NCBI GenBank assembly: GCA_025766275.1
Contig: JAFKAC010000101.1
Location: 1-64,000, forward strand
Direction of reading: 5' to 3'
Source: Lactarius indigo
Lineage: Eukaryota; Basidiomycota; Agaricomycetes; Russulales; Russulaceae
Length of the DNA stretch: 64,000 bases
Shown: in pieces, positions 11,966-21,988 of the stretch
Numbering within the stretch: the first letter of the stretch is position 1
Layout: each line of letters begins with the position of its first letter
The notes under the pieces: generated by a model
What the model was told of the DNA's origin: nothing
Database searches by the model: none
Seen by the model: the letters and a program-made list of their open reading frames with translations, nothing else
Program-made: the position numbers and the translations under genes

Positions 11966-12413
11966 TGTTACGATTCGACCCTTACTGTACCGGTTGTGGC
12001 TATGGCGGTAAGGTAGATTAGTCACGGACTCGGAGTTTATGTAGGAGTTAGGAGTTTGGGAATGACTCGATCCTAGTACAGATAGTAGTAGTACTAGGAT
12101 TGCGCTACTTACGCGATACGTTGGACGCTACATTACGGTGACTCATAGCAGCGCTTGAAAGCCTGCTCTTCTTGTATTTAAGATAGCTGCGGAAGACCAA
12201 GACACGCCATCTTGGTCTTCTTCAATCGTCACTTCTTGACTCAGAACTTCCTTTCGCCTCTACCTCGGAGTAGAAGAACCACGGTCATAACTAGTGTCTT
12301 CGAACATCTAGAATCAAGCCTTCGTGCCATACGTCTTAGGGCGTGATTAGCTAAGTCATTTCAAGTCGCCTTCGTCTACGCTCAAGTCGAGCTAACGCTG
12401 TGACGGCGTTACA
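11966..12413 (+). repeat. 5' LTR of inner retrotransposon
   Basis: 448 bp, TG...CA. It differs from the 3' LTR only at 12003 and 12040, both TG here and CG in the partner. Confidence 0.95.
12175..12219 (+). promoter_or_regulatory. Inferred core promoter and transcript start of inner element
   Basis: A TATA-like TATTTAAG lies at 12175-12182. Thirty-four bp downstream, ATCTTGGTCTT (12209-12219) is exactly complementary to the primer-binding site, so 12209 is the predicted first transcribed base. The outer LTR keeps the same arrangement and spacing. Confidence 0.6.
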
Positions 12414-12415
12414 TT

Positions 12416-12426
12416 AAGACCAAGAT
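12416..12426 (+). promoter_or_regulatory. Primer-binding site of inner element (self-priming type)
   Basis: AAGACCAAGAT starts 2 nt after the 5' LTR. It lacks the TGG expected of a tRNA-primed site and instead pairs over 11 nt with ATCTTGGTCTT in the LTR (12209-12219), as known for Tf1. Confidence 0.65.
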
Positions 12427-12432
12427 CCCATT

Positions 12433-14427
12433 GTGGCGACTGTCAACACACGCGATCAGTGGACGAGCTTTCGTCCCTACTATTTGGAACGAAGAGGAGA
12501 TCGCAACGTACCAACCAGGTTCCTAGGAGCAGCCCGCTGGAGAGAACGAGGAGACGAAACCGGATACTTCGTAGAATTCAACGGACCCACGCGATTCAGA
12601 CCTGTTGAGTTCAATTTCGACCACCGGTGTTGGGTAGAGATTACGTGGAACCCCATAGATCACCACTGGGACGTTGTTAGACCAGCAGGAAGACAATATC
12701 AGTGCGATATCGATGCACGAGAACTCAATTCACGAGCCGACTGGGGGCCCATCGACGGCCAAATACGAGAACATTCGACCGGAGAAGCAGTAAGCGAGGA
12801 AACTGAAGAGGAAGAGCAAAGCGAGGAAAATCGTCCAGCAAGTATCGGACCTATCGAGCAATACACCATCCAACAAGCTGAGTCTCTACACATCTCAGAA
12901 CAACCAGAAGTAATCCACGTGCGATCGCCCGCAGCAGAAATGGCAATAACAACCATGACGGCGGAAGAAATTATGGCCGTCAGAGAACAAGCGGCGCGAG
13001 ACGCGGCCGAAGCAATCAGGCAGGAGTCTCAACAAAATCTCATGCCCATCAACCCCGAAACAGGACATCGAATGACCGCGGACGACGCGGCGATCTTCCG
13101 TGCCATCGGACCCGACCAAGGAGACCCCCTGTCAGGGGATGGAGGAAGACGAGGAATGCCACTAGACCCCCCGCCAGGATGGGGAGGACCCCCCGGGGAC
13201 GACTTTCCCCGACGCCCGGGAGGAGGAGGAGGAAATCCGCCTGACCTCCCGAACAATCCACCAGAAGGAGGACCCCCAGGAGGAGGAGGAGGCGGCGGTG
13301 GAGGTGCAGGCGGAGGAGGAGGACATGGGCACGAAAAACTAACCGGTGAACCTCCCACCATCTTCGACGGCGATCGCGCTAAAGTAGACTCATTCCTCAC
13401 ACAATGGCACGTATATTGGGGGATGAACCTCGACACTCCCGTCATGCGCAACGACTATCGACGGTGCCTGCTTTTCCTCTCCTACATCAAGGGGGTGTCC
13501 GTCAGCGAATGGGTGCTCTCATACCTCAAATGGCTAAACCGACAAATACAACGAGGAATAGACCAATACACGCGAGATTTGTGGAACGCAGTAGCAGAAG
13601 GGTTTAACCAAAGGTTCGTCAATACCCTTGAACGAGAACAGGCTCAAGCCCTGCTGAGGAAAGGCCTCAAAATGGTCGATGGGGACATCGACAAATACGT
13701 CAATGAATTCGAAGAAGCGGCCAGAAAAGCAGGCTACCGCCTCAATGACCCACAGACCATCGATCTCTTTACAAAGGGGCTCCCCAAGAAGTTATACGAG
13801 AAGACCTATGACCTAGACGAGCCGGAAACCTTCGACGAGTGGAAGCGGGCAACGCTTCGCCGACAACGCAACTATATCCACATTAGAGCCAGGGTGGATG
13901 AATATAAGGACAACAAGCTGAAGAAGACGGGCAACGCCAATTGGAGCGTCCCACAAAACCTCGCGAATCCATGGGCCATGGACACCTCCGCTGACCGAAC
14001 TAGGGCGAGATTGGCCGGATCAGAAGAGATCGACTATGGCAAACCGCCATACACCAACCTACCTCCGTTCCCGCCAAGAGGGGGCCCTGGAGTCAGAGGA
14101 CGCGGAAGAGGGGGAATACGACGAGACCTAAGGACAGTCCTGTGCTATAACTGTAATGCACCGGGCCACCTCTCACGAAATTGCCCCCATCCACGACAGC
14201 CGCGACAGTGGCGACCGCAAGAATCCGGATCTTCTACCGTCCGGATGACAGAAACCGATTACTACGCACAAGAGACACCGCCCGCCCAGATACAAGCTGC
14301 TTCGACCAGCAAAACGGCGGAAGAACGGGCCAAGGAGTGGCTTACGGGGGTAGCCAACGCCCCCGACGAAGTAAAAGATTTGATATTACAGGACTTATGG
14401 GGGAAAGAGGGTTTTCGGAGCGCCTGA
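12433..14427 (+). CDS. Inner element gag
   Basis: Structural Gag polyprotein of the virus-like particle, 664 residues. The N-terminal ~110 residues (DQWTSFRPYYLERRG..., RFRPVEFNFDHRCWVEITWN) form a compact region also present in the outer element but not recognised by me. An acidic linker and a Gly/Pro-rich tract (around 13120-13340) lead to the canonical gag core (TQWHVYWGMNLD, DLWNAVAEGFNQRF) and a CCHC zinc knuckle (CYNCNAPGHLSRNC near 14142). The open frame starts after a TAA inside the primer-binding site region. Its first codons include a GTG but no ATG; the first in-frame ATG is about 170 codons in. It ends at a TGA 12 nt after the slippery heptamer. The initiation mode is therefore unresolved. 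Confidence 0.88.
   Translation: MATVNTRDQWTSFRPYYLERRGDRNVPTRFLGAARWRERGDETGYFVEFNGPTRFRPVEFNFDHRCWVEITWNPIDHHWDVVRPAGRQYQCDIDARELNSRADWGPIDGQIREHSTGEAVSEETEEEEQSEENRPASIGPIEQYTIQQAESLHISEQPEVIHVRSPAAEMAITTMTAEEIMAVREQAARDAAEAIRQESQQNLMPINPETGHRMTADDAAIFRAIGPDQGDPLSGDGGRRGMPLDPPPGWGGPPGDDFPRRPGGGGGNPPDLPNNPPEGGPPGGGGGGGGGAGGGGGHGHEKLTGEPPTIFDGDRAKVDSFLTQWHVYWGMNLDTPVMRNDYRRCLLFLSYIKGVSVSEWVLSYLKWLNRQIQRGIDQYTRDLWNAVAEGFNQRFVNTLEREQAQALLRKGLKMVDGDIDKYVNEFEEAARKAGYRLNDPQTIDLFTKGLPKKLYEKTYDLDEPETFDEWKRATLRRQRNYIHIRARVDEYKDNKLKKTGNANWSVPQNLANPWAMDTSADRTRARLAGSEEIDYGKPPYTNLPPFPPRGGPGVRGRGRGGIRRDLRTVLCYNCNAPGHLSRNCPHPRQPRQWRPQESGSSTVRMTETDYYAQETPPAQIQAASTSKTAEERAKEWLTGVANAPDEVKDLILQDLWGKEGFRSA
14409..14415 (+). 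promoter_or_regulatory. -1 ribosomal frameshift slippery site (G GGT TTT)
   Basis: In the gag frame this reads G GGT TTT, fitting X XXY YYZ, and it lies 9 nt before the gag stop codon. Shifting here enters the pol frame at TCG GAG CGC. The outer element has the same heptamer at the equivalent place. Confidence 0.7.
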
Positions 14428-17400
14428 ACCCATCGGCCTGGGTGAGGGCTCTAAATTGTAATTCAGTAATCATGACACGTTTTCGTTCTCTCCGAATTCC
14501 AGTCTCGATTCGCACGAATTACCGAATGGCCGATATCAAAGCATTAGTTGACTCGGGAGCAACCGACAACTTCATACATCCGAATTTCGTCAAAAAACTA
14601 GGCATTGGACTCCAGCTCCTTCCACAACCACGGAAAATCTGGAATATAGACAACACAGAGAATAAAGCTGGGTCTATCACCCACTCCACCGACCTAGACG
14701 TATACGCTAAGGGATATCACAGGACCATGCGTTTCCTCGTAACCGACCTCGGCGAGGAAAGCATCGTTCTAGGGTATCCATGGCTAGCGGCCTACGAGCC
14801 AACCATTAGCTGGCGAGACGCAGTAATACACGAAGAGATCATGCCGGTCGTGATCAGCACACAGGACAGTTCAGATCGTCACACCATTATCGCAGCAGCG
14901 CTCACTAATGACGAAAAGGAAGCGATCGTCCTGGATATGGATGAGGAGAATACATACCTGCGCGCAACCACATCCACGGAGCTAGCCATCCGGGCAAAGG
15001 CAGAAGACAACCCCATAGAACTGCCGGCAGTATACGCCACCTTTGAAAGGCTTTTCAGCGAGGAAGCGTCTCAACGATTCCCCCCAGCAAGACCCTGGGA
15101 TCACGCCATTGACTTCAAACCCGGCACCCCATCTGCAATAGATTGCAAAATATACCCATTAACGCAAGAGGAAGAGGGAAAGCTTAAGGAGTTCCTAGAC
15201 GAGAAACTTAAGCAAGGATATCTGCGACCGTCCATCTCCCCGTACGCCTCATCATTTTTCTTTGTCAAGAAAAAGGACGGGAAGCTACGCCCCGTACAGG
15301 ACTATCGCGTTATCAACTCACATACCATACGCAACCAATACCCACTTCCCCTCATCCAAGACCTCATCTATGACCTCAGTAATGCCCATATTTATACCAA
15401 ACTTGACATCCGCTGGGGGTACAACAATGTCCGCATACGCGACGGTGATCAAGAAAAGGCGGCTTTCAAAACCAAATTCGGTCTCTTCGAACCAACGGTC
15501 ATGTTCTTTGGCCTCACAAACTCACCAGCCACCTTTCAAACCATGATGAACCACATCTACCGCGACACCATCGCGAAACACGAGCTACGGGGGACGGTCA
15601 TCCGAGTCTACATGGATGATATTGGAATTGCCACGCGGGAAGGATCCACAACCGCTGACCATATTGCCGCTGTGACTGACGTTCTCCGCGTCGCCCAGGA
15701 TCACGATCTCTATTTCAAGCTCGAGAAATGCCTGTTTCACCAACCGCGGATGGATTACCTGGGGGTAATCCTTGAGAGGGGGGTAACACGCATGGACCCG
15801 GTAAAAGTTCGCGGCATCAAGGATTGGCCAACCCCAACGAAGGTCAGGGACGTACGATCCTTTTTAGGTTTCTGCAACTTTTACCGCCTTTTCATCCGCG
15901 GTTTCGCTACCCATGCACGACCATTAAACCGACTCACCCGGAAGGATGCAGAATGGAAATGGACGGAAGACGAAAACCGCGCGTTCAAAACCCTCAAGCG
16001 CCTCGTCACGGAAGAACCGGTATTGGCACATCCCAATTTACAAGACCAATTCGAATTAGAGGTCGATGCATCCGGATTCGCAGTAGGTGCTGTACTCTTG
16101 CAAAAGAAAAATGACGGTCGCAAGCACCCAATAGGGTATTACTCAGCTACGCTAAACGAAGCTGAACGCAACTACGACATCTACGACTTAGAGCTTCTAG
16201 CCATCGTCAAGGCTCTCAGGCACTGGAGACCCCTACTTGCGGGATCCCCGCACAAAATCAAGATATTTTCAGACCACCTCAACCTCCAGTATTGGAAAAC
16301 CCCGCAAAAGATTAGCCGACGAGTCGCTCGAGAAGTACTAGAACTAATGGAGTACGATTTCAAGATCCATCATATCAAGGGAAAGAACAATGGGAGGGCA
16401 GATGCCTTATCCAGACGACCGGACTACGACCAGGGAGAAGGAGACAACGAAGGTGTGGTAGTCTTACCTCCCGAAGTATTTGTGCGAGCCACTAATACCG
16501 CACGCGCCCTGGAAATACACCCGCTACTGCAAACGCCGAGGCGACGGCAAGACCCAAAAGTTGTCCAGACGTGGGTCGACGCCCACCAGCTGAAGAAGAT
16601 AGAGGGAGAATGGTACAAGGACGGACGGCTGGTAGTCACCGGACCCATGTCCGCGTACAGGGCAATAATACACGATCACCATGACCCCCCCGTCCACGGA
16701 CACCCAGGCATCAGCAGAACCCAACGGATCGTAGAGCGACACTACTGGTGGCCAAGGATCCGTCGAGACGTGTATGAATATGTCACAGGATGCACCGACT
16801 GTCAACGAAACAAAGTCAATACAAGACCAACGCACGCGCCGTTGCACCCCATCACCGCAATAATGGATGCTTCCCCTTTCCACACCATCGCATTGGACTT
16901 TATTACCAAACTACCAATATCTCAGTCCTATGATAGCATCCTCACCGTTACAGATCACGACTGTAGCAAGGCGTCGATATTTATCCCGTGCAATGAGGAG
17001 ATTACCGCAGAAGAAACGGCCACCCTGTACGTCCTTCACGTATTCAAACGGTTCGGACTACCGCGTAAAATCATCAGTGATCGCGATCCCCGATTTACAT
17101 CAAAGTTCACCAAGGAAGTCTGTCGAATTTTAGGCATCAAACAAAATGTCTCTACGGCGTATCACCCATGAACGGATGGGCAATCAGAACGGACCAATCA
17201 ATGGCTGGAACAATATCTGCGATTCTGGGCCAACGAACGCCAAGATAACTGGGCGGCGTACCTCCCCATAGCAGAATTCGCTCACAACAATTGGCCCCAC
17301 GAGCACACAAAACAATCACCCTTTATGCTGCTTATGGGTTATGACCCGATAGCGGATTGGATGGATAAGCCATCCCCTATTCCACGCGTCGTCACCAGAC

Positions 17401-19145
17401 TTACACAGCTTAAGGAAGCGCGACAACTGGCCCAGACCCTTATCAAGAAGGCCCAGGACAGCTGGGTGAAACACCGAGACACCCCGAAATATCAAATAGG
17501 CGACCAAGTGTGGTTAGAAGGAAAGCACCTTCGAACCAATCAACCTACGGCAAAATTTGCGGCGCGACGCCACGGTCCTTTTAGAGTAGTCCAGGTGATG
17601 TCCCCATACAACTACCGCCTTGAACTTCCCACACAGTGGAGCATCCACCCAGTGTTTCACATAGATCTTCTCACGCCGTACAAAAGTACGACCATGCATG
17701 GTGAAAATTTCCCCCGACCGCCACCGGATCTTGTGGAGGGGGAAGAAGAATATGAAGTCGAGGCTGTTCTAGACTCACGGCATTTCGGCCGCCACAAGAA
17801 ACTCCAATATCTCATCAAATGGAAGGGATATCCTGACTCGGAGAATCAGTGGGTCGATAAGGATGACGTCTTTGCCCCGGAAGCAATAGAGGCATACCAA
17901 GCGGCCCGAGCAGCCGCACGAAGGCTTAAAAGCGCCATCGAAGAGCGGCAGGGAGAGTATCACTCCTACATTCGATCCACTTCTACGTCTATGCCCACTT
18001 CTCCTCTCAGACATGTCACCACGGCGATCCTCCTCGACCAAGTCGCACAAGACGCCACCGCCATCATCCAAGACGACGAAGAAACCGTGGTTCCAGCGGT
18101 CCAGCTCACTCCGTACACACCTGCAGACGTGCGAACGGGGCATATCACCGCTCAAGAATGGACTAGCCTCTTACAGAGGTTCCCAGACCCCACGCGCCAG
18201 CCCAGCGACGAGCAGCAGCATGCCGTCGCTCACATCTTCCGAGACGACAACGGGGCGCAGGAACCCATCGCAATCATCCCCCCAGACGACACTCTTATCG
18301 GTATTAGGGGAATTTTCCCGACCGATCGATCTCACGAAGGACCAGGAGGAGATGGAAGCGGAGGAGGCTTGGCGGAGGACGGCTCAGGAGTGGGCCAGAG
18401 AACAGCTGAGGTTGGCGCAGGAGAGATTGAGCGAGTTGCGGCAGCGCAGGCAGCGATGCCGGACCAAGCTGACCCTGACGACGGAGATTACTACCCGGTC
18501 AGCCATCCCCTCCTTCGAACGAACCGCGACTCTGCTGATCCCGGAATCACCCCGTGGCTCCTGCACACCAACGGAACCCCCATGTCTCGAGGACGTGTGC
18601 GACTGCCCGGCGTCGCATTACACACCCCCATTACGCGAGACGACGACCCGGTGCAGGTCCTTGCACCTGAAGGGTTCCGGGCGAATCGACAGCCCCATCA
18701 CATTCACTTCCCCATCACCGGGCCGGACGGAGTAGAGCTGCAGGCGAGTCATGTCCAGATCGTCGGAGGTGCGAACCCTTTCGTCCTGGGAGTCATCCCG
18801 GGATCCCCTTACCTCTACGGCAAACCCCTCTACGCCGCCCCTCATCTCCCGGCTGCGAATCGCGCCTTCATCGCTCACGAGGATCTTGTCATCCTCGCCA
18901 CCGACAAACTCACGGACCGCGCACTTAACCGCATAGGGGATGAATCCCTGGTTGCGGAGGTGACACGGTATCGCGCCGCAGCCCACGAAGAATCGCGCTT
19001 GCAGGCGCGCATCCGCCAACTCCGCGGCATGGTCCTTGTCGCCCAAGAGGACAAGATGGACTGCGTGTATCGCCTAGAGCGCGCCGACGTATTCCGACGT
19101 ATCGAGGACGAGCAACGCGAGTGGATCGCTCGTGACTTTCAGTGA
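14415..19145 (+). pseudogene. Inner element pol with one in-frame stop in integrase
   Basis: Pol polyprotein in the -1 frame relative to gag. Domains in order: aspartic protease (DSGATDNF near 14550), reverse transcriptase (YMDDIGIA near 15609), RNase H (ELEVDASGFAVGAVLL near 16057; SDHLNL near 16271), integrase HHCC zinc finger (HGHPGISRTQRI ... CTDCQ, 16695-16805), integrase core (Asp in LDFITKL near 16896; Asp in ISDRDPRF near 17077). A TGA at 17169-17171 interrupts the core before the catalytic Glu (SERTNQW). The frame then stays open through the chromodomain (YEVEAVLDSRHF, 17748-17900) and a ~400-residue extension to 19145. The outer element has Arg at the stop position, so a single CGA to TGA change is the simplest explanation. 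Otherwise it is intact. Confidence 0.9.
17169..17171 (+). other. Nonsense codon in inner integrase core
   Basis: TGA falls between the second catalytic Asp and the Glu. It is followed directly by in-frame, well-conserved sequence, so it is a point mutation rather than a frameshift. Confidence 0.9.
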
Positions 19146-19162
19146 GTCTGGAGCCTCACGCT

Positions 19163-19175
19163 AGAAAGGGGGTGA
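19163..19175 (+). promoter_or_regulatory. Polypurine tract of inner element
   Basis: AGAAAGGGGGTGA sits directly before the TGTTACG of the 3' LTR and matches the outer element's tract. Confidence 0.85.
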
Positions 19176-19623
19176 TGTTACGATTCGACCCTTACTGTAC
19201 CGGTTGTGGCTACGGCGGTAAGGTAGATTAGTCACGGACTCGGAGTTTACGTAGGAGTTAGGAGTTTGGGAATGACTCGATCCTAGTACAGATAGTAGTA
19301 GTACTAGGATTGCGCTACTTACGCGATACGTTGGACGCTACATTACGGTGACTCATAGCAGCGCTTGAAAGCCTGCTCTTCTTGTATTTAAGATAGCTGC
19401 GGAAGACCAAGACACGCCATCTTGGTCTTCTTCAATCGTCACTTCTTGACTCAGAACTTCCTTTCGCCTCTACCTCGGAGTAGAAGAACCACGGTCATAA
19501 CTAGTGTCTTCGAACATCTAGAATCAAGCCTTCGTGCCATACGTCTTAGGGCGTGATTAGCTAAGTCATTTCAAGTCGCCTTCGTCTACGCTCAAGTCGA
19601 GCTAACGCTGTGACGGCGTTACA
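19176..19623 (+). repeat. 3' LTR of inner retrotransposon
   Basis: 448 bp. It carries CG at the two positions where the 5' LTR has TG. Confidence 0.95.
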
Positions 19624-19627
19624 TATT
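19624..19627. repeat. Right target-site duplication of inner element (TATT)
   Basis: Matches 11962-11965. Removing the insert and one TATT restores continuity of the outer pol frame. Confidence 0.65.
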
Positions 19628-21988
19628 CATACACGTCCTTTCTCAACCGAGGCCACCAGTAGTGCCTTTCGAGGATGCGTTGCGTTCTCACAATTCCCGG
19701 ATGGCCGTGTATCGGCAAGTCATGGTGATCATGTATCAGCACTCGGTGAGTCGACGCAGGTCCGGTTATCACGAACCTCCCATCTTTATACCATTCTCCT
19801 TGTATCTTTTTGAGGCGATGGGGGTCCACCCACATTTTGATTACTTCCTCGTCTTGTTGGTGGCGTGGTTGAAGCAAGTTTGGGTTGGCGATGAAGGTGC
19901 GTGCGGTGTTGAGAGTTTGTACGAAAACTTCAGGGGGTAGAACGACAACTTCGCTGTTATCTTCGATTCCTTGGTTGTAATCGGGTCTTCGCGATAGGGC
20001 ATCCGCCCTTCCGTTGTTCTTTCCTTTGATGTGGTGAATCTCGAAGTCATACTCGGAAAGTTCGAGTACTTCCCTGGCAACACGTCTACTGATCTTTTGC
20101 GGCGACTTCCAATACTGTAGGTTTAGGTGGTCTGAGTAGATTTTGATTTTATGGGGGGCTCCTGCAAGCAACGGTCTCCAATTTCTCAGGGCCTTGACTA
20201 TTGCGAGCAATTCTAAGTCGTAGATGTCGTAGTTTCTCTCAGCTTCGGTGAGCGTTGCTGAATAGTAGCCTATGGGATGTCGCTTGCCGTCAGGTTTTTT
20301 CTGTAATAGGACGGCTCCCACCGCGTAGCCAGAGGCGTCCACCTCCAATTCGAACGGGTCTTGGAGGACTGGGTGTGCTAGCACTGGTTCTTCTGTAACG
20401 AGTTGTTTCAGCGTGTTGAATGCTTGATCTTCTTCTGTTGTCCACCGCCATTCTTCGTCCTTTCGTGTCAGTTTGGTTAGTGGTTTGGCGTGATTTGCGA
20501 AGCCGCGAATGAAGAGTCTGTAAAAGTTGCAAAAGCCTAGGAACGATCGTACGTCCTTGACCTTTGTTGGCGTCGGCCAGTCCTTGATGCCTTGAACTTT
20601 TACGGGGTCCATGCGAGTTACCCCCCTCTCAAGGATTACCCCCAGGTAATCCATTCGCGGCTGATGGAACAGACATTTTTCCAGTTTGAAGTAGAGGTCA
20701 TACTCCTCCGCGACGCGGAGGACGTCGCGAACCGCTGCGGTATGAGCTGTGAGGTCATGATCGAAGTGAGTAGCAATCCCGATATCGTCCATGTAAACAC
20801 GTATCGTGGTGCCAAGGCGCTCATGTTTCGCTATCGTGTCCCGATAGATGTGATTCATCATTGCCTGGAAGGTTGCGGGGGAGTTGGTGAGGCCGAAGAA
20901 CATGACTGTGGGTTCGAAGAGACCAAATTTGGTTTTGAACGCCGCTTTCTCTTGATCACCGTCGCGGATGCGTACGTTGTTGTAACCCCACCGAATGTCG
21001 AGTTTAGTGTAGATGTGGGCGTTGCTGAGGTCGAGAATGAGGTCTTGAATTAGTGGCAGCGGATACTGGTTGCGAATGGTGTGCGAGTTAATGACACGGT
21101 AATCCTGTACCGGGCGTAGTTTTCCGTCCTTCTTTTTAATAAAAAAGAAGGATGATGCGTACGGAGAGATGGAGGGGCGCAGGTAGCCTTGTTTCAATTT
21201 CTCTTCCAGGAACTCCTTCAGTTCACCCTCCTCTTTTTGCGTCATGGGGTATACCTTACAATCTATGGCGGCCGGCGCGGATGGTTTAAAGTCGATCGCA
21301 TGGTCCCATGGCCTAGCTGGAGGGAAGCGATGTGAGGCCTGCTCATTGAATAGCTTGTTGAACGCGGCGTATTCCGGGGGTAGCACGGTCGTCATTTGCT
21401 GCTGTTTTGCTTGTATGGCCAACTCTGTCGAAGTGGTGGCCCGAGCGTACGTTTCTTCTTCTAGTTCACGTACGATGTCCTCCTTTTCGGCCACTATCAG
21501 GGCACGGATGGTAGTTGTTGCGAGCAGTTCTTCCGTAGTTGCCAGTATCACGGGCTGCATGTCGGGGTGTAAGGTTGCCGTAGTCCAACTGATTGTGGGT
21601 TCAAAGGCACTGAGCCAGGGATATCTGAGTACGATGTTTTCATTTCCAAGGTCCGTGACCAGGAAGGTCATTTTCTTTATCTGTCCTCGTGTTTTCACTT
21701 CTAGGTTAACGTAATGAGTGATCAACCCAGCTTTGTTCTCCGTATTATCTATGTTCCATATTTTGCGTGGCGTGTCTAATGGATGAGTTGGGATTCCTGC
21801 CCCTTGGGCTGCACTTGGTCGGATGAAATTGTCGGTCGCTCCAGAGTCGACCAGTACTTTGGTTTCAGTCGTTTGGTTTTCTGTTCGGACAGTCACTGGA
21901 ATACGCAGGGATCGATAGCGTGTTGTCACGATTACAGAATTACATTGTAAAGCCCTCACCCAGACTGACGGGTTCAGGCGTCCCGAAA
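19628..21988 (-). CDS. Outer element pol, N-terminal part: protease, reverse transcriptase, RNase H, start of integrase
   Basis: Read on the minus strand after the -1 shift at 21986-21992. Protease LVDSGATDNFI, a reverse transcriptase with FFFIKKKDGKLRPVQDYR and YMDDIGIA, RNase H (ELEVDASGYAVGAVLLQ, YDIYDLELLAIVKAL, IYSDHLNL) and the first half of the integrase zinc finger (HGHPGIVRTQRI) are all visible without stops. The frame is cut at the inner element insertion in the codons for VYEYV. The catalytic Asp pair of the RT is intact. Together with 9603-11965 this was one continuous Pol before the nested insertion. Confidence 0.9.

Larger units (their letters stand above)
11966..19623 (+). mobile_element. 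Inner Ty3/gypsy chromovirus LTR retrotransposon nested in the outer integrase
   Basis: 448-bp LTRs (11966-12413 and 19176-19623) differ at only two sites. Gag, a -1 frameshift and pol lie between them on the plus strand. The element sits in the outer element's integrase zinc-finger coding region. Flanks read GTATT before and TATTC after, compatible with a 4-bp TATT duplication. Its proteins and LTR ends are clearly related to the outer element, so the two are sister families. The pol frame has a single in-frame TGA at 17169-17171, so this copy probably cannot make its own integrase unless the stop is read through. Confidence 0.95.

Noticed and set aside
12414..12430. tRNA-type primer-binding site
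   Set aside because: No TGG at the expected place after the LTR; the 11-nt self-complementarity explains the site better.
13029..13451. Proline-rich minus-strand frame opposite inner gag
   Set aside because: It is the complement of the Gly/Pro-coding tract of gag.
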